NCBI RefSeq assembly: GCF_004122145.1
Contig: NZ_SBKQ01000012.1
Span: 62,001 to 126,000 of the forward strand
Direction of reading: 5' to 3'
DNA from: Flavobacterium piscinae
Lineage (GTDB): Bacteria > Bacteroidota > Bacteroidia > Flavobacteriales > Flavobacteriaceae
DNA: 64,000 nt
Position 1 is the stretch's first letter; every line of letters starts with the position of its first letter. The notes under the pieces are model-generated. The model ran no database searches and was not told where the DNA came from. It saw nothing but the letters and a program-made list of their open reading frames with translations. A program made the position numbers and the translations under genes. Positions 17,641-26,109 of the stretch are shown one piece after another.

Positions 17641-17726
17641 ATGGCACACGGATGTCATGGATAAAACAGATTTTCACAGATTCTTATAATTGGATTCGCT
17701 TCGCTTAAAATGGATTAAAGCGGATG
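17641..17726. repeat. 86-bp direct repeat, copy A
   Basis: Shares about 82 of 86 bases with the copy at 18077-18162, in the same orientation, 436 bp apart. It contains ACAGATTTTCACAGATTCTT and GGATTCGCTTCGCTTAAAA. From memory, ACAGATTTTCACAGATT-like strings recur between genes in many Bacteroidota genomes. Confidence 0.85.
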
Positions 17727-17910
17727 CTAAACTTATTTGAACTTATTTGACTTTTTTGGTTCAAAAAAATATTTTAATTGCTCACTTACTAGTTCAATCT
17801 TTAATTTTAGAACACATATTTTAAAATTAGTAAAATTTAAAAAATCACATTCATTATTTTTTTGTAGCGAATGGCTCGGGCTTTTTCAGTAAACCATTTT
17901 CCCGCTTTCG

Positions 17911-17965
17911 CCTTTAGTCCCGTTTTAAAAACGGGAGCTACCGTCTTCAATCGGGGCTAAAAAGG
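17911..17965. repeat. Palindromic element
   Basis: An inner hairpin TCCCGTTT/AAACGGGA (17918-17936) lies within weaker outer arms CCTTTAGTCCC and GGGGCTAAAAAGG. Read on the minus strand it resembles the AGCCCCGATTGAAG...AAAGCGGGAAA dispersed element that I recall from Flavobacterium genomes, here short and probably decayed. Confidence 0.5.
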
Positions 17966-18076
17966 AAACCATGAAATCGAAAATGCCAATAAGAAAAAAC
18001 TTAATTGAACTTATCAGACTTATATGGTTCAAAAAATAAAATCAATTTAATTGTTTACTTGCCAATTACCTTCTTA

Positions 18077-18162
18077 ATGGCATACGGAAGTCATGGATAA
18101 AACAGATTTTCACAGATTCTTATAATTGGATTCGCTTCGCTTAAAATGGATTAATACGGATT
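18077..18162. repeat. 86-bp direct repeat, copy B
   Basis: The second copy differs from copy A at only four positions (two near the left end, two near the right end). It lies just downstream of the prmC stop and next to the C-rich repeat that enters prmC. Confidence 0.85.
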
Positions 18163-18182
18163 CATTACTACTAAATTAGTAG

Positions 18183-19079
18183 TCATTTCAACGTCACGTC
18201 TCCCTTCTCCTTTGGAGAGGGGTCGGGGGTGAGGCTAGCTTTAACCATCCGTTCATTCCCATAAATATCCTTCCGCAATACTACAGTTGTAAATCCCAAA
18301 TCAGCCAAAAGAGAAACCGTTTCTTTTCCCAAATACTGATTAATTTCAAAAAACAACAAACCTGTCGGCTTTAGATGTTTTAAAGCTAATTCAGCAATTT
18401 TTCGATAAAAAACCAGTGGATCTTCATCTGAAACAAATAAGGCCAAATGCGGTTCGAAAGCCAAAACGTTGGTGTTGATTTCTGCTTTTTCCAACTCGCG
18501 AACATATGGTGGATTAGAAACAATCACATCAAATTGATTTTGCAAATCGGAAGCATCTAAAATGTTTTTTTGAATAAAATGAACTTCCAAATCATTACTT
18601 ATCGCATTTTCATTGGCTACTTTTAAAGCTTCTTCCGAAATGTCAATACCAAAAACAGTCGATTCCGGTAAATTCTTTTTCAAAGAAATGGGAATACATC
18701 CGGTTCCGGTTCCGATATCTACAATTGTTGAATTAAATATATTTTGCTTTTTGATTTCATCCAAAATCCAATACACCAATTCTTCCGTTTCCGGTCGGGG
18801 AATCAACGTATGTTCATTCACTTTAAAAACCAAATCGCAAAAAAATGCTTCCCCTAAAATATATTGTATGGGTTTTTGGGTTTTTAATTGATCCAAAACC
18901 AAATTCCAACGTTCTAACTCAACTGCTGATACCTTTAAATCGGGTTGCAAGGCCAAATCAATTCGTTTCAATTGATGGAATTTTTCCAACACCAAATAAA
19001 AAAATTGATCAATTTCCTGTTCGTCAAAAAAAGAAGACAAATGAGTATGAAAGGAAGATTTTATTGCTTTAAAAGTCAT
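18183..19079 (-). CDS. prmC: Peptide chain release factor glutamine methyltransferase
   Basis: Methylates the glutamine of the GGQ motif in release factors RF1 and RF2 using SAM. The 298-residue protein has an N-terminal helical domain, then TLIPRPETEELVYWIL, the SAM-binding VDIGTGTGCIPISL motif, and the SNPPYV catalytic motif that binds the substrate glutamine. The family domain ends at about YGNERMVKA; the last 17 residues (SLTPDPSPKEKGDVTLK) come from a dispersed repeat and its flank, so they are a recent addition. It follows a GNAT gene on the same strand, seven bases apart. Confidence 0.93.
   Translation of the reverse strand: MTFKAIKSSFHTHLSSFFDEQEIDQFFYLVLEKFHQLKRIDLALQPDLKVSAVELERWNLVLDQLKTQKPIQYILGEAFFCDLVFKVNEHTLIPRPETEELVYWILDEIKKQNIFNSTIVDIGTGTGCIPISLKKNLPESTVFGIDISEEALKVANENAISNDLEVHFIQKNILDASDLQNQFDVIVSNPPYVRELEKAEINTNVLAFEPHLALFVSDEDPLVFYRKIAELALKHLKPTGLLFFEINQYLGKETVSLLADLGFTTVVLRKDIYGNERMVKASLTPDPSPKEKGDVTLK
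18198..18236 (-). repeat. C-rich dispersed repeat inside prmC 3' end
   Basis: On the minus strand it reads AGCCTCACCCCCGACCCCTC followed by the palindrome CTCCAAAGGAG. The sequence is far richer in C than its surroundings. In frame it encodes SLTPDPSPKEKG. The same phrase, from memory, appears at the ends of unrelated proteins in many Bacteroidota annotations because this repeat is common and open in that frame. Confidence 0.7.
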
Positions 19080-19086
19080 ATTTAGC

Positions 19087-19566
19087 TTATAATTCTTTCA
19101 ACATCCAAACCGGGCAAGAGGTATGACCCGTGCATCCCAAGGGTGCATCTATATAATGAAACCCGAATTTTAAATATAGTTTTTGAGCAGCATGCATATA
19201 CGGCATGGTTTCTAAATAACATTTTTTAAACCCAACCGATTGAGCAAAGGCTAAACATTTCGTCATCATTTCAGAACCTACGCCTATTCCTCTGGCTTCA
19301 GGAAGAAAATACATTTTTTGCAATTCGCAAATAGTTTCCGATTCGTTTTCTAACTGACTGATGCCGGCTCCACCAATTATCTTTCCCTTGTTTTCAACGA
19401 CAAAATAATGACTTCTTGGCAAAGAATAGGTTTCAAACATGCTGTCGAGCGATACGTCGGCATAAGCGGTTCCCACTTTAGGCACATCATGTTCGATTAA
19501 AACAGAACGTATCACTGAAGCTATCTGCTCATTATCAGCTTTTTGAATTGGACGAATCGTAATCAT
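19087..19566 (-). CDS. GNAT family N-acetyltransferase
   Basis: A 159-residue acetyltransferase of the GNAT fold that uses acetyl-CoA. Motif A, EARGIGVGSEMMTKCLAFAQ, carries the R/QxxGxG/A acetyl-CoA pyrophosphate-binding signature; ELQKMYFLPEARG is the preceding beta-4 strand. The start ITIRPIQKADNEQI after Met is typical of the fold. I use the ATG at 19566, as the in-frame TTG three codons upstream looks non-genuine. The substrate cannot be predicted. Placed upstream of prmC in one apparent operon. Confidence 0.85.
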   Translation of the reverse strand: MITIRPIQKADNEQIASVIRSVLIEHDVPKVGTAYADVSLDSMFETYSLPRSHYFVVENKGKIIGGAGISQLENESETICELQKMYFLPEARGIGVGSEMMTKCLAFAQSVGFKKCYLETMPYMHAAQKLYLKFGFHYIDAPLGCTGHTSCPVWMLKEL

Positions 19567-19630
19567 AAAAATCAAATGGTTTATTAAACCGTAAAAATAA
19601 AACTATTTACGCTTTTAATGGCAAAAAGCG

Positions 19631-19638
19631 TAATTTTG
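19631..19638 (+). promoter_or_regulatory. -7 box (TAATTTTG) of ribD
   Basis: TAATTTTG fits TAnnTTTG and ends seven bases before the ribD ATG. The transcript should therefore start at or next to the start codon, giving an essentially leaderless mRNA. Confidence 0.55.
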
Positions 19639-19645
19639 TCATCCA

Positions 19646-20686
19646 ATGAATCACGAAAAGTACATGCAACGTTGCCTTGAACTGGCCAAAAACGGATTGG
19701 GAACCACCTACCCCAACCCATTAGTGGGCAGCGTGATTGTGTTTGACAACAAAATTATTGGCGAAGGATGGCATCAAAAAGCCGGTGAATCGCATGCAGA
19801 AGTAAATGCCATTAATTCGGTGAAAGACAAATCATTACTTTCAAAATCAACCATTTATGTGAGTCTAGAACCCTGCAGTCATTTTGGAAAAACGCCTCCC
19901 TGTAGTGATTTGATTATTCATCATAAAATTCCGAATGTTGTGGTGGGAACAGTTGACCCCAATGAAAAAGTAGCCGGAAAAGGAATTGAAAAACTCCGAC
20001 AATCGGGTGCAAATGTAATCGTTGGTATGTTAGAGAAGCAATGCCTGGAACTCAATCGACGTTTTTTTACCTTTCACAACCAAAAAAGACCTTACATCAT
20101 CTTGAAATGGGCCGAAAGTGCCGATGGTTTTCTTTCGCCACAAATAAAAAAAGAACAAAAACCGGTTTGGATTACCAATGCCTATTCGAGACAATTAGTA
20201 CATAAATGGCGAACGGAAGAACAAGCAATTTTAGTAGGCACAAATACAGTTTTGGCCGACAATCCACAATTGAACAGCAGAGATTGGAAAGGAAATAATC
20301 CAATAAGAATTGTGATAGATCGTACAGGGAAAATTTCTAACAATTATGAAGTAAAAAAAGGAAAGCAACCCACTATTTTTATTACAGAAAAAGAAAATTT
20401 TGTTTCAGTTGAAAATTGTAAACCCGAAACTAGTATCTTTGGTAATCAACTTGCTGAAAAAATTAGTCATTTCCTTTTTCAAAAAGGCATTCAATCGGTT
20501 ATCATTGAGGGTGGACTTCAAACTTTACAAACCTTTATAGAAGCCAATTTGTGGGATGAAGCTCGAATTTTTAAAGGAAATTTGCTTTTTCAACAAGGAA
20601 CAAAAGCCCCAACCCTTACAGGCGAAACCGTGAAACGAACAACGATTTTAAACGATGAACTTTTAATGCTGAAGCGGTATGATTAA
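19646..20686 (+). CDS. ribD: Bifunctional riboflavin biosynthesis protein RibD
   Basis: Carries out two steps of riboflavin synthesis: deamination of diaminohydroxyphosphoribosylaminopyrimidine (N-terminal domain) and reduction of the sugar (C-terminal domain). The 346-residue length is normal. The deaminase zinc site is visible as HAEVNAI (His50, Glu52) and PCSHFGKTPPC (Cys77, Cys86). The reductase half has the DNPQLNSRDW region and the VIIEGGLQTLQTFI strand with the NADPH-binding glycines. It overlaps the following HAD gene by eight bases, so a shared transcript is likely. Other rib genes are not in the window. Confidence 0.95.
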   Translation: MNHEKYMQRCLELAKNGLGTTYPNPLVGSVIVFDNKIIGEGWHQKAGESHAEVNAINSVKDKSLLSKSTIYVSLEPCSHFGKTPPCSDLIIHHKIPNVVVGTVDPNEKVAGKGIEKLRQSGANVIVGMLEKQCLELNRRFFTFHNQKRPYIILKWAESADGFLSPQIKKEQKPVWITNAYSRQLVHKWRTEEQAILVGTNTVLADNPQLNSRDWKGNNPIRIVIDRTGKISNNYEVKKGKQPTIFITEKENFVSVENCKPETSIFGNQLAEKISHFLFQKGIQSVIIEGGLQTLQTFIEANLWDEARIFKGNLLFQQGTKAPTLTGETVKRTTILNDELLMLKRYD

Positions 20687-21287
20687 CACAATTATTTTCG
20701 ATTTTGGGGATATTTTCATAAACTTAGATAAACCGGGGGTGGAAAAAGCATTCCGTAATTTAGGCTTAAAAGAATGGCATGCCGATTTGGATGATTTAAA
20801 CAAACGTTTTGAAATTGGTAAAATAACCGAGTTAGAATTTATTCAAGGTTTTCAAAAACACCTTCCAAATGCTTCCATCGAAGATATCCGAAAAGCATGG
20901 AATGCCGTTTTAGGCGATTTTCCGGAATATCGTTTAGAATTTTTACAAAGCTTAAAAGGAAAATACAGATTGTTTTTGCTGACCAACACCGATATGATTC
21001 ATATCGATCATTTTGAACACAAAGAGGGGATGTCGGTTACACGTGATTTTTATAATTGTTTCGAAAAAGTGTATTATTCCTATGAATTAGGAATGAGAAA
21101 ACCGGACGTGAATATTTTTAAACACCTTATTCACAAGCATGATTTAAATCCGAAACGCACTTTGTTTGTGGATGATAAAAAAGAAAACACAGATGCTGCC
21201 GCTTCCCTGGGAATTGAAGTATGGAACTTACAAGTGGGACAAGAAGATGTTACGGAACTATTCGCCAAAAAAATAATTACTCTGTGA
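20679..21287 (+). CDS. HAD-family hydrolase
   Basis: A 202-residue HAD superfamily phosphatase of the HAD-IA (YihX-like) type. Motif I is IFDFGDIFINLD with the nucleophile Asp8; the position two residues later is Gly, as in the YihX group, not the usual Asp. Motif II is LLTNT, motif III the Lys of GMRKPD, and motif IV VDDKKENTDAA. A cap domain of helices lies between motifs I and II. It overlaps ribD and the downstream transporter. A role in dephosphorylating a riboflavin precursor is tempting from position, but the sequence does not prove it. Confidence 0.85.
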   Translation: MINTIIFDFGDIFINLDKPGVEKAFRNLGLKEWHADLDDLNKRFEIGKITELEFIQGFQKHLPNASIEDIRKAWNAVLGDFPEYRLEFLQSLKGKYRLFLLTNTDMIHIDHFEHKEGMSVTRDFYNCFEKVYYSYELGMRKPDVNIFKHLIHKHDLNPKRTLFVDDKKENTDAAASLGIEVWNLQVGQEDVTELFAKKIITL

Positions 21288-22144
21288 TATACATTGTTTT
21301 AAGTGTTCTTTTTAACGCTGTCCTTTTTGTCATTTTAAAACTTTTTTCCCGATTCAATATCAATACTTTGCAAGCATTGGTGGTAAACTATTTTACTGCT
21401 TTTACAATGGGTTTGTTGTTCACCGAAACAGCTTTTGATTACAATCAAATCATACATAAAACATGGTATACCGGTAGCGTACTATTGGGTATTTTATTCA
21501 TCAGTGTGTTTTATGCAACAGCATTAACGTCACAACGAAACGGACTTTCAGTAGCGTCTGTTGCCTCAAAAATGTCAGTGATAATTCCTATCTGCTTTGG
21601 GGTTATATTATACAATGAACATTTGGGAATTGCCAAAATCATCGGAATTCTAATGGCTTTAGTTGCGGTTTATTTCACCTCAAAAAAAGAAGAAGGTGCA
21701 GTAGCCGATTCAAAAAATTTACTCTACCCGACTTTAGTCTTCTTTGGAGCCGGTGCAATTGATACCAGTATAAAAATTTTACAGAATGATTATTTACCCG
21801 AAAATGAAATTTCATTATTTTCATCACATACTTTCTTAATGGCTTTTATGGTAGGGATAATAATTATAGGTATAAATATTGTAAAAGATAAAACGAAAAT
21901 GAATGGGAAAAATATTGTAGCCGGAGTTATTCTTGGCATCCCAAACTATTTTTCATTATATTATTTAATCAAAATGTTGGACAGTGAAGTGTTTGAAAGT
22001 TCAACCATCTTTACCATTCACAATGTGGCTATCGTCATGGTTTCTACCTTGGTTGGCATTTTACTATTTAAAGAAAGGATTTCGATGCGAAATGCAATTG
22101 GAATTGCTATGGCTTTAGTAGCTATCTTTCTGGTGACAAGTTAA
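21284..22144 (+). CDS. EamA/DMT-family transporter
   Basis: An inner-membrane protein of 286 residues with about ten hydrophobic segments, in the drug/metabolite transporter group. EamA proteins export or import small metabolites; the substrate is unknown. The first helix is IYIVLSVLFNAVLFVILK, and the internal duplication of the fold is visible, with RNGLSVASVASKMSVIIP ending the first half. I set the start at the GTG at 21284, which overlaps the HAD stop as GTGA and puts the first helix at the N-terminus; the longer frame would run inside the HAD gene. Confidence 0.85.
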   Translation: MIYIVLSVLFNAVLFVILKLFSRFNINTLQALVVNYFTAFTMGLLFTETAFDYNQIIHKTWYTGSVLLGILFISVFYATALTSQRNGLSVASVASKMSVIIPICFGVILYNEHLGIAKIIGILMALVAVYFTSKKEEGAVADSKNLLYPTLVFFGAGAIDTSIKILQNDYLPENEISLFSSHTFLMAFMVGIIIIGINIVKDKTKMNGKNIVAGVILGIPNYFSLYYLIKMLDSEVFESSTIFTIHNVAIVMVSTLVGILLFKERISMRNAIGIAMALVAIFLVTS

Positions 22145-22145
22145 T

Positions 22146-22760
22146 ATGAATGTATCAAAAGACACATACAAAACCATTTCCCAACCATCGGGAGAAGTAT
22201 TGTTTAAAGAAAAAAACAGTAAATTCTTTGGCTATGCATTTCCTGTTGTAAATGAAGAAGAGGTGAAAGTGCATTTGGAACAGTTAAAAAAGCAACATTT
22301 TTCTGCCAGACATTGGTGTTATGCCTATCAAATCGGTACAGACAAGATAAGTTTTAGAGCCAATGATGACGGCGAACCCAACAACAGTGCCGGAATGCCA
22401 ATCTATGGTCAAATTCAGTCGTTTGAAGTGACCAATATTTTAATTGTAGTCGTACGCTATTTCGGTGGAGTAAAATTAGGGGTTGGCGGATTAATCTCTG
22501 CCTACAAAACAACAGCTCAAATGGCATTGGAAAATGCTGAAATTATTGAGAAAACAATTGATGTATTTTTCAAACTGACCTTTGATTATAAAAACATGAA
22601 TAAAGTAATGCGGATCATCAAAGAAAAAAATTTAGATATCGTTGCTCAAAAAATGGAAATGAATTGCGAACTCCTCTTTTCCACCCGAAAAAAAAATGCC
22701 GAAACAACTTTCGACATTTTTTCCAATCTATTTGAAATTAAAATAGAAAAAGTAGATTAA
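22146..22760 (+). CDS. YigZ/IMPACT family protein
   Basis: A 204-residue protein of the IMPACT/YigZ family, related to the eukaryotic translation regulator IMPACT. The signature is ARHWCYAYQIG, then RANDDGEPNNSAGMPI, and VVVRYFGGVKLGVGGLISAY, all strongly conserved. The C-terminal domain is a small ferredoxin-like fold. The molecular role in bacteria is unsettled. It starts one base after the EamA gene and ends with a four-base overlap with the convergent thioesterase. Confidence 0.9.
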   Translation: MNVSKDTYKTISQPSGEVLFKEKNSKFFGYAFPVVNEEEVKVHLEQLKKQHFSARHWCYAYQIGTDKISFRANDDGEPNNSAGMPIYGQIQSFEVTNILIVVVRYFGGVKLGVGGLISAYKTTAQMALENAEIIEKTIDVFFKLTFDYKNMNKVMRIIKEKNLDIVAQKMEMNCELLFSTRKKNAETTFDIFSNLFEIKIEKVD

Positions 22761-23173
22761 TTTTCTAACGCTTCCATTTGATCAATAATCTTTTTTATAT
22801 TTTCCGGAGGAACGATTGGTTTGCCGGTTTTGATGTCTACAAATACCAAAACAAAATCAGCAGTTGTTAATAACTCGCCATTTTCGTTTTCAATTTTACA
22901 TTCAAATTCTATCTTCACTGAGCTTTGGCTTTTGTATTTAGTTTTTACAGTAAGTAAATCATCGTAACGTGCTGGTTTTTTGTAATTTATGTTGATGTTA
23001 ACAATAGGAAGTGCGACGCCGTTTTCTTCCATGCTTTTATAAGAAATCCCTTGATTTCTCAGCCATTCCACGCGTCCTATCTCAAAATAAGGTAAATAAT
23101 TTCCGTGATAAACTACGCCCATTTGATCTGTTTCGGAATAACGTACACGTACATGTAATTGATGTTCTTTCAT
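22757..23173 (-). CDS. Acyl-CoA thioesterase (4HBT)
   Basis: A 138-residue hotdog-fold thioesterase of the YbgC/4HBT group, which hydrolyses acyl-CoA thioesters. The active-site motif is YSETDQMGVVYHGNYLPYFE, with the Asp and the His-Gly-Asn of the family, followed by IGRVEWLRNQG. The rest is beta-sheet typical of the fold. It stands alone on the minus strand upstream of dnaA and overlaps the yigZ 3' end tail to tail by four bases. Confidence 0.92.
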   Translation of the reverse strand: MKEHQLHVRVRYSETDQMGVVYHGNYLPYFEIGRVEWLRNQGISYKSMEENGVALPIVNININYKKPARYDDLLTVKTKYKSQSSVKIEFECKIENENGELLTTADFVLVFVDIKTGKPIVPPENIKKIIDQMEALEN

Positions 23174-23370
23174 AATTTTCTGTAATATTTTTCTTCAACC
23201 ACTTTTAAAGCCGTAAAGCATCTTTACAACATTTTTTTTATAAAATCAATAGCAATTTATTTTTTTTTACGTTTTTTTGTTCACATATTTGTTATCCCAA
23301 AAGTTGATAAAGAAACAGTCTGTTTTCTTTGTAAGATAACCTTTAGTAAACAACAAAATTTATAGAATTT

Positions 23371-24798
23371 ATGAGCAAAACTGCGGAATCGGTATGGGAG
23401 AACTGTCTATCTTTTATAAAAGACAATATTCAGGAGCAAGCTTACAAAACTTGGTTCGAACCGATTAAGTCAGTGGAACTCACAGACAATGCTTTATACA
23501 TTCAAGTACCCAGCAAATTTTTCTATGAATGGTTAGAAGAACACTATGTGAAATTACTCAAAGTAGCCCTAACCAAAGAACTCGGAAAAAACGCAAAGTT
23601 ACTGTATAAAATTAAAATGGAAAACACTTATGGCAATAAACAACCCTTTACGGAACAATTGCCTAGTGCTCACCGTAGTCCTGTAAAGCCACAAGACGTA
23701 GACGCTCCCCTGAAAAATTTGAGTCCTGAACTTAAAAACCCCTTTGTGATTCCGGGTATCAGGAATTTAAAAATCGAATCACAATTAAATGCTAATTACA
23801 GTTTTGATAACTTTTTAGAAGGTGATTCCAACCGTTTAGCTCGTTCTGCCGGTATGGCTGTGGCCAACAAACCGGGTGGAACTTCATTTAATCCGCTCTT
23901 GATATTTGGTGGAGTCGGTTTAGGTAAAACTCACTTGGCACACGCCATTGGTGTGGAAATTAAAGACAAATATCCCGATAAAACCGTTTTGTATATTTCT
24001 GCCGAAGTTTTTACACAACAATACATTGATTCAGTGAAGAAGAATACTCGCAACGATTTCATTCATTTTTATCAATTAATTGATGTATTGATTATTGATG
24101 ATGTACAATTTTTATCGGGTAAATCAGGAACGCAAGATGTGTTTTTCCACATTTTCAATTTCCTACATCAAAACGGTAAACAGGTTATCTTAACCTCCGA
24201 TAAAGCTCCGGTAGACATGCAAGACATTGAACAACGTTTGCTGTCTCGTTTCAAATGGGGATTATCGGCTGAATTACACCAACCGGATTATGAAACCAGA
24301 ATTTCAATCCTTAAAAATATTTTGTACCGTGATGGTGTTGAAATGCCGGAAGAAATCATTGAATATGTAGCCCGTAACATCAAAACAAATGTACGCGAAC
24401 TGGAAGGAGCTATTATTTCGTTAATCGCTCAATCGTCTTTCAATAAAAAAGAAGTCACCTTAGACCTCGCTAAAGGAGTGGTTGAGAAATTTGTTAAAAA
24501 TGTAAAAAGAGAAATCTCAATCGATTATATTCAGAAAGTGGTGTCCGATTATTTTCAATTAGACATTGATACGTTACAGTCAAAAACCAGAAAACGCCAC
24601 GTGGTGCAAGCCCGCCAATTGGCTATGTTTTTTGCCAAGAAATTCACCAAAGCCTCGTTGGCTAATATTGGTTCACAAATTGGAGACCGTGACCACGCCA
24701 CTGTTTTACATGCTTGCAAAACGGTTGATAATTTAGTGACGACTGATAAACAATTCCGAAAATTTGTGGAAGACATTCACAAAAAACTTTCCCTATAA
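23371..24798 (+). CDS. dnaA: Chromosomal replication initiator protein DnaA
   Basis: Binds DnaA boxes and opens oriC. The 475-residue protein has the four domains: domain I (SVWENCLSFIKDNIQEQAYK), a short linker, AAA+ domain III with Walker A GGVGLGKT (180-187) and Walker B VLIIDDVQFLSG, and domain IV with the helix-turn-helix signature IGDRDHATVLHACKTV near the C-terminus. The gap upstream is AT-rich, but I found no convincing cluster of TTATNCACA boxes, so oriC may be elsewhere. The gene is monocistronic, ended by a strong hairpin. Confidence 0.97.
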   Translation: MSKTAESVWENCLSFIKDNIQEQAYKTWFEPIKSVELTDNALYIQVPSKFFYEWLEEHYVKLLKVALTKELGKNAKLLYKIKMENTYGNKQPFTEQLPSAHRSPVKPQDVDAPLKNLSPELKNPFVIPGIRNLKIESQLNANYSFDNFLEGDSNRLARSAGMAVANKPGGTSFNPLLIFGGVGLGKTHLAHAIGVEIKDKYPDKTVLYISAEVFTQQYIDSVKKNTRNDFIHFYQLIDVLIIDDVQFLSGKSGTQDVFFHIFNFLHQNGKQVILTSDKAPVDMQDIEQRLLSRFKWGLSAELHQPDYETRISILKNILYRDGVEMPEEIIEYVARNIKTNVRELEGAIISLIAQSSFNKKEVTLDLAKGVVEKFVKNVKREISIDYIQKVVSDYFQLDIDTLQSKTRKRHVVQARQLAMFFAKKFTKASLANIGSQIGDRDHATVLHACKTVDNLVTTDKQFRKFVEDIHKKLSL

Positions 24799-24804
24799 AA
24801 AGAT

Positions 24805-24848
24805 AATTTCAGTATTCTTATTACCTTTGAATACTGAAATTATTTTTT
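24805..24848 (+). terminator. Terminator after dnaA
   Basis: A perfect 13-bp stem, AATTTCAGTATTC and its complement, with an 11-base loop and a following T-rich run. It isolates dnaA from the phosphatase gene 17 bases further on. Confidence 0.85.
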
Positions 24849-24864
24849 AAAGAATCTAGATGGT

Positions 24865-25326
24865 ATGCCTGTTAAAATTTTAATGGTTTGTTTGGGGAAC
24901 ATTTGCCGTTCACCTTTGGCAGAAGGTATTTTGGCTTCCAAACTTCCTAAAAACGATTTTTTTGTTGATTCCGCCGGAACCGGGCATTGGCATGTGGGAA
25001 ATCCACCTGATAAACGATCAATTCTGACTGCTGAAAAAAACGGTATTGACATCACCCATCAACGAGGAAAATTATTTAAACCCTCTTTTTTTCAGGAGTA
25101 TGACCATATCTTTGTAATGGACACCCACAATTATAACGATGTAATTGCGATGGCCAAAAATGAAGAGGATAAGAAAAAAGTTCTACTCATTTTAGACGAA
25201 CTGTTTCCCGGTGAAAATGTTGATGTACCGGATCCCTATAACGGCATACAAAGTAATTTTGATCAGGTTTTTGAAATGTTAGAGGAAGCTTGTGAGAGTA
25301 TTGCCAATAAGCTTTTAAAAAAATAA
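24865..25326 (+). CDS. Low molecular weight protein-tyrosine phosphatase
   Basis: A 153-residue LMW-PTP. The P-loop CLGNICRS (Cys9 nucleophile, Arg15) sits at the very N-terminus in VCLGNICRSPLAEG, and the general acid Asp is in VPDPYNG towards the C-terminus, both diagnostic. Such phosphatases dephosphorylate bacterial tyrosine kinases such as the Wzc protein encoded near the end of this window, though a link over 34 kb is only a possibility. The order dnaA, LMW-PTP, SAM methyltransferase is common in flavobacteria. Confidence 0.93.
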   Translation: MPVKILMVCLGNICRSPLAEGILASKLPKNDFFVDSAGTGHWHVGNPPDKRSILTAEKNGIDITHQRGKLFKPSFFQEYDHIFVMDTHNYNDVIAMAKNEEDKKKVLLILDELFPGENVDVPDPYNGIQSNFDQVFEMLEEACESIANKLLKK

Positions 25327-25385
25327 TGTAAAAGTGACACAAACTTTTATTTCATAAAACCGGACAGGTTGCAAATAAAATCAAT

Positions 25386-26108
25386 ATGAAACCCATCACT
25401 TTTTTAGGAAAACTCTATTTAATACCTACCACTTTAGGTGAAGTGGCTCCTGAAGATGTGTTGCCACAAACCGTGAAAAGAACCATTGATTTTATCAATG
25501 ATTATGTAGTGGAAAATGAAAAAACAGCACGAAAATTTATTAAATCAATCAATCCTGAAAAAGTACAAGCAAATCTTAGAATCAACGTATTAAACAAACA
25601 TACTGAAATTTCAGAGCACAAAGCCATGATTCAACCGTGTTTAGAAGGAAGAAATGTAGGCTTAATGAGCGAAGCCGGTTGCCCCGGTGTAGCCGATCCG
25701 GGAGCTGTAATTGTGAAATTAGCTCATGAAAAAGGCATTCAAGTGGTGCCTTTGGTGGGACCTTCCTCTATCCTTCTCGCTTTGATGGGCTCAGGAATGA
25801 ATGGACAAAACTTTGCATTCAATGGTTACTTACCAATAGATAAGGGTGAAAAAAAAGCAATGTTGAAAAACTTGGAACGATTGTCATTTGAAAAAAATCA
25901 GGCTCAACTATTTATTGAAACCCCTTATCGCAATAATAAATTAGTGGAAGATATGTTGCAAGCTCTTCAAAACGCTACAAGACTTTGTATCGCAACGGAT
26001 ATTACTTTACCTACCGAATACATTAAAACACTTTCCATCAACGATTGGAAAAAAACAAAGGTCGATTTACACAACCGACCTACTATTTTTATTATTCAGA
26101 AATCTTGA
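25386..26108 (+). CDS. SAM-dependent methyltransferase, RsmI-like
   Basis: A 240-residue tetrapyrrole-methylase-fold enzyme, the class III group that includes RsmI, which 2'-O-methylates C1402 of 16S rRNA. The SAM-binding GRNVGLMSEAGCPGVADPG motif is close to the RsmI signature, followed by VVPLVGPSSILLALMGSGM and a FNGYLP segment. The N-terminus LYLIPTTLGE lacks the RsmI loop around GNLGD. It is therefore either a divergent RsmI or a paralogue; flavobacteria often have both. It ends one base from the convergent lysozyme-like gene. Confidence 0.82.
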   Translation: MKPITFLGKLYLIPTTLGEVAPEDVLPQTVKRTIDFINDYVVENEKTARKFIKSINPEKVQANLRINVLNKHTEISEHKAMIQPCLEGRNVGLMSEAGCPGVADPGAVIVKLAHEKGIQVVPLVGPSSILLALMGSGMNGQNFAFNGYLPIDKGEKKAMLKNLERLSFEKNQAQLFIETPYRNNKLVEDMLQALQNATRLCIATDITLPTEYIKTLSINDWKKTKVDLHNRPTIFIIQKS

Positions 26109-26109
26109 T

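Larger units (their letters stand above)
17621..18182. other. Repeat-rich intergenic region
   Basis: This is the longest gap in the window, between the permease and the end of prmC. It holds two 86-bp direct repeats, two weaker copies of a second motif (about 17730-17792 and 17999-18063, with GAACTTAT and GGTTCAAAAAA in common), and a palindromic element between them. No ORF of note and no conventional terminator for the permease was seen. It reads as a site where dispersed repeats have accumulated. Confidence 0.7.

Noticed and set aside
23174..23370. Possible oriC next to dnaA
   Set aside because: The gap is AT-rich and has TTATCCCAA-like sequence, but I found no clustered TTATNCACA boxes. 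In Bacteroidota oriC is often not beside dnaA, so I do not call it.
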